This document shows, piece by piece, positions 7,806 to 17,428 of a DNA stretch of 64,000 nucleotides. The first letter of the stretch is position 1, and every line of letters starts with the position of its first letter. Under the pieces are notes generated by a model. The model was not told the origin of the DNA, made no database searches, and saw only the letters and a list, made by a program, of their open reading frames with translations. This DNA comes from VBDM01 sp035499735 (lineage in GTDB: Bacteria; Pseudomonadota; Gammaproteobacteria; Burkholderiales; SG8-39): contig DATJYC010000078.1 of NCBI GenBank assembly GCA_035499735.1, forward strand, positions 1-64,000, read 5' to 3'. Made by a program: the position numbers and the translations under genes.

Positions 7806-7952
7806 ATGGGCACAGGTTGGCAGTTGCTGGAGGGCGTGCTGACGCTGCTCGGGTCGGTGGCCCTGACGTGGTGGATTTTCGTAGCGCCTTCCCGTGCGAA
7901 GCGCGAGCGCCAGCGCATTGCGCGCGAGATGAAGGATCCCCGGCTTCCCTGA
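7806..7952 (+). CDS. Putative 48-residue single-pass membrane protein
   Basis: A short frame MGTGWQLLEGVLTLLGSVAL... with one hydrophobic helix (about 7-27, including two Trp) followed by a strongly basic tail (SRAKRERQRIAREMKDPRLP). An in-frame ATG at 7794 would add four residues. A GGAAG stretch five bases before 7806 is a modest ribosome site. The hydrophobic-then-basic pattern is coherent for a small inner-membrane protein, but length alone is weak evidence. No family recognised. Confidence 0.35.
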   Translation: MGTGWQLLEGVLTLLGSVALTWWIFVAPSRAKRERQRIAREMKDPRLP

Positions 7953-7997
7953 CTCGCCTTTCCGACCTGCGGGAAGCGCGTCGTAGATTTTGTTTAT

Positions 7998-8039
7998 ATG
8001 ATTTCAATCAATAGCATACAATATGATATTAATGCTATT
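7998..8039 (+). promoter_or_regulatory. AT-rich upstream region of kor operon: FNR-like box and inverted repeat
   Basis: The 258 bases before the kor operon are strikingly AT-rich between about 7983 and 8050. ATGATTTCAATCAA (7998-8011) matches the FNR consensus at nine of ten fixed bases. Overlapping it, AATAGCAT (8010-8017) and ATGCTATT (8032-8039) form a perfect 8-bp inverted repeat 14 bases apart. A possible -10 (TGCTATTT, 8033-8040) falls where a class II FNR promoter would need it. The leader to the TTG start would be about 165 bases. Confidence 0.5.
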
Positions 8040-8210
8040 TCTATATGCCTCCTGTAAGGACCAGGTAAGCGAGGAAGGGCTACGATGAGCGCGAGATCCT
8101 AGTAATTGAATACAAAGTCTTTTAACTGCTCTAGCGAATCGGTAGACTTAGCCCCCGTGGTGGGCGGTGCGGAATGAGAAACGGCGGCGCCCGCGTGGAG
8201 GAACAGAGTT

Positions 8211-10037
8211 TTGAAGCCCACTGATATCGGCGCACCCGCGTACTTTCACAAAGTCGTCGATTGCCAGTGGGCCTGTCCGGCCCACACTCCAGTCCCCGAG
8301 TACATCCGGTTGATCGCGGCGGGTCGGTACGACGACGCCTACATGGTCAACTGGACCTCGAATGTCTTCCCCGGCATCCTCGGCCGAACCTGCGACCGCC
8401 CGTGCGAGCCCGCGTGCCGGCGCGGACGCGTCGAGGAGCACAACAGCGCCAAGCCCGAGCCCGTCGCGATCTGCCGCCTGAAGCGCGTCGCCGCGGACAA
8501 CAAGGAAGCGGCGGGCGTGAAGGCGAAGATGCCGAAGCCCGCGGCGAAGAAAAACGGCAAGAAGATCGCGTGCATTGGCGCCGGTCCGGCCTCGCTCACC
8601 GTCGCCCGCGATCTCGCTCCGCTCGGCTACCAGGTCACGGTGTTCGACCAGGATCCGCGCGCGGGCGGAATGATCTGGTCGCAGATCCCGCGCTTCCGCC
8701 TGCCGATGGAGGTGATCGACGAGGAGGTCGGCTACGTGCTCGACCTCGGCGTGGAGTTCCGCGGCGGCACGAAGGTCGGCAGCATGAAGAAGCTGCTGTC
8801 GGAAGACTACGACGCGATCTTCGTCGGCTCGGGCGCGCCGCGCGGGCGCGACCTCGACATCCCGGGCCGCAAGGAAGCGGCGAAGAACATCCACATCGGC
8901 ATCGACTGGCTGTCCTCCGTCTCGTTCGGGCACACAACGAAGATCGGCAGGCGCGTGATCGTGCTGGGCGGCGGCAACACCGCGATGGACTGCTGCCGGT
9001 CGTCGAAGCGCCTCGGCGGCGAGGACGTGAAGGTGATCGTGCGCTCGGGTTTCGAGGAGATGAAGGCGAGCCCCTGGGAGAAGGAGGACGCGCAGCACGA
9101 GGGCATTCCCATCCTCAACTACCTCGTGCCGAAGACTTTCGAGCATTCGAACGGCAGGCTCACCGGCATGACCTTCGAGAAGGTCAAGGCCGTCTACGAC
9201 GGCAAGGGCAAGAGGAGCCTAGTACCCACCGGCGAGGCCGATCAGCGCTTCGAGTGCGACGACGTGCTCGTCGCGGTCGGGCAGGAGAATGCCTTTCCCT
9301 GGATCGAGCGCGACTGCGGGATCGCCTTCGACAAATGGGGCATGCCCGTGGTCGACAAGGCGACCATGCAGTCGACCGCGAAGAACGTTTTCTTCGGCGG
9401 CGACGCGGCCTTCGGCCCGAAGAACATCATCTGGGCGGTGGCGCACGGCCACGATGCCGCGATCTCCATCGATAAACTCGTCCACGGCGAAGATCTGAAG
9501 GAGCGTCCCTCGCCGATGGTGAACCTCAGCTCCCAGAAGATGGGCATCCACGAGTGGAGCTACGACAACCAGATCTCGCCCGACCTGCGCTACGCGGTCC
9601 CGTGGAAGGACAAGGCGATCACGCTGAAGAACATCAAGGTCGAGGTCGAGCTCGGCTTCGACCCGGCGACGGGCTTCAAGGAGGCGCAGCGCTGCCTCAA
9701 CTGCGACGTGCAGACGGTGTTCACGGACAAGCTGTGCATCGAGTGCGACGCCTGCGTCGACATCTGCCCGATGGACTGCATCACCTTCACTCAGAACGGC
9801 GAGGAGGCCGACCTGCGGACCCGCCTCACCGCCCCCGCGAAAAACCCGACGCAGGACCTGTACGTCTCCGCCCCGCTCAAGACCTCGAAGGTCATGGTCA
9901 AGGACGAGGACGTGTGCCTGCACTGCGGCCTGTGCGCCGAGCGCTGCCCGACGGGTGCCTGGGACATGCAGAAGTTCCTGCTCGACCTGACGCACGCCGG
10001 GCACGGCTGCCGGACCCCGCAGAAGAAAGCGGCGTAA
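8211..10037 (+). CDS. FAD/NAD(P)- and Fe-S-containing oxidoreductase, GltD-like, with ferredoxin domain
   Basis: A 608-residue protein. The N-terminal GltD-type cysteine cluster (CQWACPAH near 18-24; GRTCDRPCEPACRRG near 58-72) is followed by an FAD Rossmann motif (ACIGAGPASLTVARDL, about 120) and an NAD(P)H motif (VIVLGGGNTAMDCC, about 250). The C-terminal 2[4Fe-4S] ferredoxin domain has CIECDACVDICP and CLHCGLCAERCP. It likely passes electrons between NAD(P) and ferredoxin for the KorAB enzyme encoded directly after it; comparable third subunits accompany 2-oxoglutarate:ferredoxin oxidoreductase in aromatic-degrading Thauera. The start is TTG, with GGAGGAAC upstream. Confidence 0.88.
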   Translation: MKPTDIGAPAYFHKVVDCQWACPAHTPVPEYIRLIAAGRYDDAYMVNWTSNVFPGILGRTCDRPCEPACRRGRVEEHNSAKPEPVAICRLKRVAADNKEAAGVKAKMPKPAAKKNGKKIACIGAGPASLTVARDLAPLGYQVTVFDQDPRAGGMIWSQIPRFRLPMEVIDEEVGYVLDLGVEFRGGTKVGSMKKLLSEDYDAIFVGSGAPRGRDLDIPGRKEAAKNIHIGIDWLSSVSFGHTTKIGRRVIVLGGGNTAMDCCRSSKRLGGEDVKVIVRSGFEEMKASPWEKEDAQHEGIPILNYLVPKTFEHSNGRLTGMTFEKVKAVYDGKGKRSLVPTGEADQRFECDDVLVAVGQENAFPWIERDCGIAFDKWGMPVVDKATMQSTAKNVFFGGDAAFGPKNIIWAVAHGHDAAISIDKLVHGEDLKERPSPMVNLSSQKMGIHEWSYDNQISPDLRYAVPWKDKAITLKNIKVEVELGFDPATGFKEAQRCLNCDVQTVFTDKLCIECDACVDICPMDCITFTQNGEEADLRTRLTAPAKNPTQDLYVSAPLKTSKVMVKDEDVCLHCGLCAERCPTGAWDMQKFLLDLTHAGHGCRTPQKKAA

Positions 10038-10044
10038 AGACACC

Positions 10045-11904
10045 ATGACGAAGCGCATCGAATCCGTCAACGCCTTCGTCGTGAAGTTCGCCAACGTCAA
10101 CGGCTCGGGCTCGGCCTCGGCGAACGAGCTGTTCGCGAAGGCCATCCTCAGGATGGGCGTGCCGGTCTCCCCGCGCAACATCTTCCCCTCGAACATCCAG
10201 GGGCTGCCGACCTGGTACGAGGTGCGCGTGTCGGAGTCCGGGTGGCTCGGCCGCCGCGGCGGCGTCGACCTGATGGTCGCGATGAACCCGCAGACCTGGG
10301 ACCAGGACGTGAAGGAGATCGACCCGGGCGGCTATCTCTTCTACGACAACACCAAGGCGCTGCCGAGATCGAGGCTCCGCGACGACATCAACGTGATCGG
10401 CATGCCGCTCACCGAGATCGTCAATCAGGCCTATACCGACGCGCGGCAGCGGCAGCTCTTCAAGAACATCATTTACGTGGGTGCGCTCTCGGCGCTGCTC
10501 AATATCGATCCCCTGGTGATCGCCGAGCTGATCGGCGAGCAGTACAAGGGCAAGGAAGCGCTGCTCAAGCCCAACCTGAACGCGCTCCAGCTCGGTCGCA
10601 GCTATGCGCTCGAGCACCTGTCGTGCCCGCTGGGGATCCGCGTGCGCCCGCTGAAAGGCGAGGCGAACCAGGTCGGCGAAAAGATCTTCATGGAAGGGAA
10701 CGCCGCCGCGGCCCTGGGCTGCGTCTACGGCGGAGCGACGGTGTGCGCCTGGTATCCGATCACCCCCTCGTCTTCGCTTGCTGAGGCATTCCAGAGGTAT
10801 TGCTCCAGACTCCGCGTGGACAAGGACTCGGGGAAGAACAGGTTCGCGATCGTGCAGGGCGAGGACGAGCTGGCCTCGGTCGGCATCGCGGTCGGGGCAG
10901 GGTGGAACGGGGCGCGCGCCTTCACCGCGACGTCGGGCCCCGGGATTTCCCTCATGCAGGAGTTCATCGGGCTCGCGTACTTCGCCGAGATCCCGCTCGT
11001 CATCATCGACGTGCAGCGCGGCGGGCCTTCGACGGGCATGCCGACGCGCACGCAGCAGTCCGACGTGATCAAGTGCGCCTACGCCTCCCACGGCGACACC
11101 AAGCACGTGCTGCTCTTCCCCGAGGACCCGCACGAGTGCTTCGAGATGGCGGCGCAGTGCCTGGACCTCGCCGAGCGCCTGCAGACGCCGGTGTTCCTCA
11201 TGACCGACCTCGACATCGGCATGAACCAGCGGCTGACGAAGCCGCTCGCGTGGGACGACAGCAGGAAATACGACCGCGGCAAGGTGATGACGGCCGAGAT
11301 GCTCGATAGCGGCAAGGAGTTCGGACGCTATCTCGACGTGGACGGCGACGGCATCCCGTTCCGCACCTACCCGGGGACGCACCCGACGAAGGGCGGTTAT
11401 TTCACGCGCGGCACGAGCAAGAACGCCTACGCGATCTACTCCGAGGCGGGCCCGGACTACAAGTACAACATGCAGCGGCTGCTGAAGAAGTTCGAGACGG
11501 CGAAGACGCTGGTGCCGAAGCCCATCCTCTCGGCGTCCAAGGAGCCGGCGAGGTTCGGCGCGATCTTCTACGGCTCGACCGGTCCGGCGATGGCGGAGGC
11601 GCTGGACGCGCTGGCGAGGCAGGGCATCTACGTGAACGCGCTCCGCATCCGCTCGTTCCCGTTCCAGGACGAGATCTTCGACTTCGTGCAGTCGCACTCG
11701 AAGGTGTTCGTGGTCGAGCAGAACCGCGACGCGCAGCTGAAGACGCTGCTCGTGAACGACGCGGGCATCAACCCGGCGAGCCTGATCTCGGTTCTCCACT
11801 TCGACGGCACGCCGATCACCGCGCGCTACATCACCAACGAGATCACCCAGATCGTCTCGGCGCTGAACGTGCGGCCGATGGTGAAGAAGGATAGGGCAGC
11901 ATGA
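10045..11904 (+). CDS. korA: 2-oxoacid:ferredoxin oxidoreductase, fused gamma-alpha subunit
   Basis: A 619-residue fusion: the gamma domain (about 1-190, beginning IESVNAFVVKFANVNGSGSASANEL) is joined to the alpha domain (from about 210, GNAAAALGCVYGGATVCAWYPITPSSS). With KorB it oxidatively decarboxylates a 2-oxoacid, most likely 2-oxoglutarate, to the acyl-CoA and reduces ferredoxin. It starts seven bases after the oxidoreductase stop. Its own stop overlaps the start of the acidic microprotein (ATGA). The gamma-alpha order is the common bacterial KorA arrangement. The exact oxoacid cannot be read from sequence. Confidence 0.9.
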   Translation: MTKRIESVNAFVVKFANVNGSGSASANELFAKAILRMGVPVSPRNIFPSNIQGLPTWYEVRVSESGWLGRRGGVDLMVAMNPQTWDQDVKEIDPGGYLFYDNTKALPRSRLRDDINVIGMPLTEIVNQAYTDARQRQLFKNIIYVGALSALLNIDPLVIAELIGEQYKGKEALLKPNLNALQLGRSYALEHLSCPLGIRVRPLKGEANQVGEKIFMEGNAAAALGCVYGGATVCAWYPITPSSSLAEAFQRYCSRLRVDKDSGKNRFAIVQGEDELASVGIAVGAGWNGARAFTATSGPGISLMQEFIGLAYFAEIPLVIIDVQRGGPSTGMPTRTQQSDVIKCAYASHGDTKHVLLFPEDPHECFEMAAQCLDLAERLQTPVFLMTDLDIGMNQRLTKPLAWDDSRKYDRGKVMTAEMLDSGKEFGRYLDVDGDGIPFRTYPGTHPTKGGYFTRGTSKNAYAIYSEAGPDYKYNMQRLLKKFETAKTLVPKPILSASKEPARFGAIFYGSTGPAMAEALDALARQGIYVNALRIRSFPFQDEIFDFVQSHSKVFVVEQNRDAQLKTLLVNDAGINPASLISVLHFDGTPITARYITNEITQIVSALNVRPMVKKDRAA

Positions 11905-12050
11905 GCGCCTTCGGGGACCCCGAGGACGACGACGAGGAAGAGGAAGAGAAGAAGCGCGTCGACGAGGATGAGGATGAGGACGAGGACAAAGAGGACGATG
12001 ACGACGACGAGGAAACCCTCCAAGTCGTGAGTCGAGCCAAACTGACATGA
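11901..12050 (+). CDS. Hyperacidic 49-residue microprotein between korA and korB
   Basis: An unbroken frame that starts in the korA stop (ATGA, 11901-11904) and ends in the korB start (ATGA, 12047-12050), so translation of all three would be coupled. It begins MSAFGDPEDDDEEEEEKK and ends QVVSRAKLT; by count 27 of the 49 residues are Asp or Glu, giving a very low pI. It has no Cys, Trp or membrane segment. Such a protein could mimic ferredoxin's acidic face, chaperone assembly, or be a non-functional linker; nothing in the sequence decides. It is too short for most gene finders. The exact double ATGA overlap is the main reason to believe it is translated. Confidence 0.68.
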   Translation: MSAFGDPEDDDEEEEEKKRVDEDEDEDEDKEDDDDDEETLQVVSRAKLT

Positions 12051-13102
12051 CTTATCTCGCCAAGCCCAAGCTGCATCACCCGACCCTGCCGAAGAACAAG
12101 GTCGGCTACACGCGCCGCGACTACGAAGGCAAGGTCTCGACGCTCTGCGCCGGCTGCGGCCACGACTCGATCTCGGCGGCGCTGATCCAGGCGTTCTGGG
12201 AGCTGGACATCCTGCCGCACAAGGTGGCGAAGCTCTCGGGCATCGGCTGCAGCTCCAAGACCCCCGACTACTTCCTCGGCAACTCGCACGGGTTCAACAC
12301 CGTGCACGGACGGATGCCGAGCGTGCTCACCGGCGCGAACCTCGCGAACCGCGAGCTGATCTACCTCGGCGTGTCCGGGGACGGCGACTCGGCCTCCATC
12401 GGCCTGGGGCAGTTCGCGCACGTCATGCGTCGCGGCGTGAACATGACTTACATCCTGGAGAACAACGGGGTGTACGGCCTGACCAAAGGCCAGTTCAGCG
12501 CAACGGCTGACAAGGGAAGCAAGGCGAAGAGGGGACAGGTGAACGCGGACGAGCCGGTGGACACCGTGTCGCTCGCGCTCATCATGGGCGCGACCTTCGT
12601 GGCGAGAAGCTTCTCAGGGGACAAGCAGCAGCTCATCCCGCTCGTCAAAGCCGCGATCGCCCACACCGGCGCGGCCTTCATCGACGTCATCTCCCCCTGC
12701 GTCGCGTTCAACAACCACCCGGGCTCGACCAAGAGCTACGACTACGTGCGCGAGCACAACGAAGCGGTCAACCGCCTCGACTTCTGGCCCTCGCGCGAAG
12801 CCATCAGCGTCGAATACAACGAAGGCGATGCGATCAGCGTGCCCCAGCACGACGGCTCCATCATCCACCTGCGCAAGACCCATCCCGAGTACGACGCCAC
12901 CGACCGCGTCAAGGCGCTGGAATACGTCGCGCACCACGCGGCCAAAGGCGAAGTCGTGACCGGCCTGCTCTACCTCAGCCCCGACTCCGAAGACCTCCAC
13001 GCCCACCTCAATACCGTGGGGACGCCGTTCAACAGGCTGTCGGAGAAAGAGCTTTGCCCGGGGGCGGGGGTGTTGGAGAAGATCAACGCAAGCCTGCGGT
13101 AG
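12047..13102 (+). CDS. korB: 2-oxoacid:ferredoxin oxidoreductase, beta subunit
   Basis: A 351-residue ThDP- and [4Fe-4S]-binding subunit. Cluster cysteines are seen in LCAGCGHDS (about 33-40), GIGCSSK and SPCVAFN. The ThDP motif runs from GDGDSASIGLGQF to ENNGVYGLTKGQ (about 110-145). It forms the catalytic pair with KorA. The start overlaps the stop of the acidic microprotein. The last 48 codons have a degenerate copy at 17066-17212, so a second korB-like gene once stood in this genome region. Confidence 0.92.
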   Translation: MTYLAKPKLHHPTLPKNKVGYTRRDYEGKVSTLCAGCGHDSISAALIQAFWELDILPHKVAKLSGIGCSSKTPDYFLGNSHGFNTVHGRMPSVLTGANLANRELIYLGVSGDGDSASIGLGQFAHVMRRGVNMTYILENNGVYGLTKGQFSATADKGSKAKRGQVNADEPVDTVSLALIMGATFVARSFSGDKQQLIPLVKAAIAHTGAAFIDVISPCVAFNNHPGSTKSYDYVREHNEAVNRLDFWPSREAISVEYNEGDAISVPQHDGSIIHLRKTHPEYDATDRVKALEYVAHHAAKGEVVTGLLYLSPDSEDLHAHLNTVGTPFNRLSEKELCPGAGVLEKINASLR

Positions 13103-13140
13103 CGTCCGCCGCGATCACTCGAATCTCGGGTCAGGCGGGA

Positions 13141-14796
<1,656 letters not shown>

Positions 14797-14833
14797 GTTG
14801 CGAGACTCCTGAGTTGAATTCGTTGTGGGGCGC

Positions 14834-15124
14834 TTAGGCGACGACGCCCATGATGTCGTCTTCGCGCATGACGAGGTATTCGGTGCCCTCGATCTTGGCC
14901 GCGGAGCCGGAATACTTGCCGAACAGGATCCGGTCGCCGACCTTGACGTCGAGCGGGCGGATCTTGCCGTCGTCGAGAACCTTGCCGTTGCCCACGGCGA
15001 TCACCTTGCCCTGGTCGGGTTTTTCCGCCGCGTTGTCGGGAATGACGATGCCTCCGGCGGTCTTGGCTTCCGCCTCGATGCGCTCGACGACGACGCGGTC
15101 GTGCAGGGGACGAATTTTCATCAT
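14834..15124 (-). CDS. groS: Co-chaperonin GroES
   Basis: A 96-residue co-chaperonin beginning MMKIRPLHDRVVVERIE, with the mobile loop EAKTAGGIVIPDNAAEKP (about 18-36) and the C-terminal EYLVMREDDIMGVV. It caps the GroEL ring. Two adjacent ATGs (15124, 15121) are possible; the first lies eight bases after GAGG. The operon is preceded by a sigma70-type promoter with a palindrome in its spacer, shared with the divergent TetR gene. I see no sigma32-type promoter and no CIRCE element. Confidence 0.96.
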   Translation of the reverse strand: MMKIRPLHDRVVVERIEAEAKTAGGIVIPDNAAEKPDQGKVIAVGNGKVLDDGKIRPLDVKVGDRILFGKYSGSAAKIEGTEYLVMREDDIMGVVA

Positions 15125-15233
15125 GACAATTTCCTCGTTATGAATCGGTTGGTGGCCGCCGGAATGGCCCGCGGCCAGGAAGGATCGGGGTGGGAGCTTG
15201 CGACGAGACTGGCTGCCGTCACAAGCAGGATGG

Positions 15234-15263
15234 TATGATACTGACCGGTCACCCACCTGTCAA
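15234..15263. promoter_or_regulatory. Divergent groESL/tetR promoter with palindromic operator
   Basis: On the minus strand TTGACA (15258-15263) and TATCAT (15235-15240) are 17 bases apart, a near-consensus promoter for groES. On the plus strand TGG-TATGAT (15231-15239) is an extended -10 for the tetR gene. The perfect palindrome TGACCGGTCA (15242-15251) lies inside the groES spacer and over the expected tetR start point. This is the usual layout for a TetR-type operator, so one regulator could control both directions. Confidence 0.68.
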
Positions 15264-15276
15264 GCACGGACTGGAT

Positions 15277-15900
15277 ATGCTCAAGAGCCCCAAGACCAAC
15301 GGCAAATCAGCCCCACCGGGGAAGCCCGCCAATCGCGCGAGCGCGCGGAAGCGCATTTTCAATACCGCGTCGGAGCTCTTCTACCGCAACGGAATCCGCG
15401 CGGTCGGCGTGGATACGATCGCCGAGGAAGCCGATACCACCAAGATGAGCCTGTACCGGAACTTCCCTTCCAAAGATATGCTGGTGGCCGAATGGCTGCG
15501 CGAGCACGACGCCACCTTCTGGCAGAAGTGGGAGGCGATGGCGAGCAAGCATCCCGAGGATCCACGCATGCAACTCAAGGCCGCGTTCACCCTTCTGGCC
15601 AAACACGTGGTTGATCCCAAGGCCCGAGGCTGCCCGATGGCAAATGCGGCGGTGGAGCTCACGGAAAAAATTCACCCTGCCAGAAAAATCATCGAGGCGC
15701 ACAAGGCGAAACTGCGCAGCCAGCTGGCGGCGATTTGCGCGCGGATGAAAGCCCGCAACCCCGGGTTGCTGGCCGACCAGCTGTTTCTCCTTATGGAAGG
15801 CGCGCAGGTGACGGCCCAGACGCTGGGCGTACGCGGTCCGGCAAGGAACGTAGCGCGCGCAGCCGAAATGCTGATCGATGCGCACTTGCGGGCGTTTTGA
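15277..15900 (+). CDS. TetR/AcrR-family transcriptional regulator
   Basis: A 207-residue regulator. The N-terminal TetR HTH spans about 28-75 (RIFNTASELFYRNGIRAVGV, IAEEADTTKMSLYRNFPSKD), and a helical ligand-binding C-terminal domain follows. The start ATG 15277 was chosen because earlier in-frame starts (15190, 15235) would lie within the promoter region. A palindrome 26 bases upstream sits in both this promoter and that of groES, so autoregulation and control of groESL are plausible. It is divergent from groES. The ligand is unknown. Confidence 0.88.
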   Translation: MLKSPKTNGKSAPPGKPANRASARKRIFNTASELFYRNGIRAVGVDTIAEEADTTKMSLYRNFPSKDMLVAEWLREHDATFWQKWEAMASKHPEDPRMQLKAAFTLLAKHVVDPKARGCPMANAAVELTEKIHPARKIIEAHKAKLRSQLAAICARMKARNPGLLADQLFLLMEGAQVTAQTLGVRGPARNVARAAEMLIDAHLRAF

Positions 15901-15930
15901 CGCCCGGCGCCGCAGGACTCCGGCCGGTTT

Positions 15931-16899
15931 CTAGAACCCGATACGCTGTTTCTTCGCCGCGCGGCTTTCGCTCAGGTCGCCTGGCTGAATTTCGTCGCGC
16001 ACGGCGAGCTTGGCGTTGCCGAACGCGGTCATGAGCGCTCGGCGCATCTCGCGCGGCCCCAGGTCGGCGAGACCGTCCAGCACCGCCTGCGCGGGCGCCT
16101 CGGGAAAGGCCTTGCCCCAGTCGTGGCCCCCGCGTATTTCCGAGTAGATCGACTGCGCGATGCGGAGAGCGCCCTCCCGGTCGGGCGCCTCGATCTCGTA
16201 GACGTTGACGCGGTTCAGGATCGGCTCGGGGATGCGCGCGGCGTCGTTCGCGGTGGCGATCCACACCAGGCTCGAGGCATCCACCGGGATCTCGACGAAC
16301 TCGTCGACGAACTGCGAGGCGGTGTCGCGCTCGAGCAGGCCGTACAACGCGCCCAGGGGATCGTACTGGGTGTCGGCGCCGGCCTTGTCGATCTCGTCCG
16401 CCACGATCACCGGGTTGGCGTAGCGGCCGTGGAGGAGGGTGTCGAATACCTTGCCCGGCTTGGAGTTCTTCCATTGCGAGGACGCGCCGGAGAGAATCCA
16501 CCCGGCGGTCATCGCGCTCATCGAAACGAAGCCGAAGCCGGTGGCGAGCAGCTGCGCGAGGCAGCGGCCGAAGTGCGTCTTGCCGATCCCGGGCTCGCCG
16601 ACGAGCAGCAGCGGCGGCAGCTCCAGGGGATCGTTCGAGGAGGCGCACAGCGCGATCTGCTTCTTGATGTCGTCGAGCACCTCGGAGAAATTGGGCAGAT
16701 CCTCGTAGAGCGAATCCATCACCGGAACGCCCGAGGGCTTGACGGCAAAGCGCTCGCCGCCCGCCTTGAGCATCTTCTCGTAGGTCGACTTGAGCGCCTC
16801 GTTCGCGGTGGGCGACAGCTCCTGCAGCGCGCGGTCGACCGCGGCGACGTCGTAGACCTCCTTGAATCCCGCGATCGGAATGCTCGTTGCCGCTGGCAT
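15931..16899 (-). CDS. AAA-family ATPase (Lon-type AAA module without protease)
   Basis: A 322-residue ATPase with Walker A GEPGIGKT (about residues 100-107) and Walker B VIVADEIDK (about 165). A sensor-1-like IATANDAARIPEPILNR resembles Lon/AAA proteins, and a C-terminal helical lid follows. The Lon N-domain and Ser-Lys protease domain are absent, so it is a stand-alone ATPase, possibly a remodeller or MoxR/Lon-like chaperone. It is convergent with tetR. Downstream of its start on the other side lies the gene-fragment region. Partner and substrate are unknown. Confidence 0.82.
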   Translation of the reverse strand: MPAATSIPIAGFKEVYDVAAVDRALQELSPTANEALKSTYEKMLKAGGERFAVKPSGVPVMDSLYEDLPNFSEVLDDIKKQIALCASSNDPLELPPLLLVGEPGIGKTHFGRCLAQLLATGFGFVSMSAMTAGWILSGASSQWKNSKPGKVFDTLLHGRYANPVIVADEIDKAGADTQYDPLGALYGLLERDTASQFVDEFVEIPVDASSLVWIATANDAARIPEPILNRVNVYEIEAPDREGALRIAQSIYSEIRGGHDWGKAFPEAPAQAVLDGLADLGPREMRRALMTAFGNAKLAVRDEIQPGDLSESRAAKKQRIGF

Positions 16900-17065
16900 C
16901 TCGTGGCTCCCGGACGGAAAGACTGCACCTGCAGTCGCCAGCAGACCCTACCACCCGGCGACGCGATCGGCAATCTCCTTCGGAAAATCAACGAGACAGG
17001 TGCGCGCTTCGTTGACCGTTCCACGCTGGCACTCTCGTCGTCAGACTGCCAAGTCCGACATAATT

Positions 17066-17212
17066 GTGACCAAGCTGCTCTACCTCAGCCCCGACTCCGA
17101 AGACCTCCACGCCCACCTCAATACCGTGGAGATGCCGTTCAACAAACTGTCGGAGAAAGACCTGTGCCCGGGGGCGGGGGTGCTTGATAAGATAAACGCC
17201 GCACTCCGCTAG
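17066..17212 (+). pseudogene. Remnant of a second korB gene (last 48 codons)
   Basis: This stretch aligns without gaps to the 3' end of the intact korB at 12956-13102, with about 19 differences over 147 bases by hand count and the same stop position. It preserves LLYLSPDSEDLHAHLNTV and LCPGAGVL. Upstream of the GTG at 17066 the similarity stops abruptly and no ThDP or Fe-S motif remains. The rest of the gene has therefore been lost by deletion or recombination. Several differences change amino acids conservatively, suggesting it came from a once-functional paralogue. Confidence 0.85.
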
Positions 17213-17271
17213 TCTGTGTCGTAGCAGACTAATATACGTTCCGTCGCATCACAAAACGTCTGAGGTCTCGG

Positions 17272-17427
17272 ATGGCTCGGATTATTGCACTCTTCAACCA
17301 TAAGGGTGGCGTTAGCAAAACTACCACAACCTTTAATTTGGGCTGGGCTCTTGCGGATCGAGGACATCGCGTGCTCCTCGTAGACACAGATCCTCAATGC
17401 AATCTAACGGGAATGGTCCTGTCCTTC
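17272..17427 (+). pseudogene. Truncated ParA-type ATPase (N-terminal fragment)
   Basis: About 52 codons of a ParA/MinD-like ATPase: MARIIALFNHKGGVSKTTTT (deviant Walker A KGGVSKTT) and VLLVDTDPQCNLTGMVLSF (Walker A'). The family is normally 250 or more residues, but similarity ends near 17427, where sequence of another gene begins. Base composition is visibly less GC-rich than its surroundings, so it may have been acquired. ParA proteins of this type partition plasmids or accompany mobile islands; no ParB or parS-like repeat is visible. Confidence 0.82.
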
Positions 17428-17428
17428 A

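Noticed and set aside
11826..12023. Minus-strand frame rich in Leu/Val opposite the acidic microprotein
   Set aside because: It is merely the complement of GAG/GAC codons; the plus-strand frame has coupled start and stop while this one has no ribosome site.
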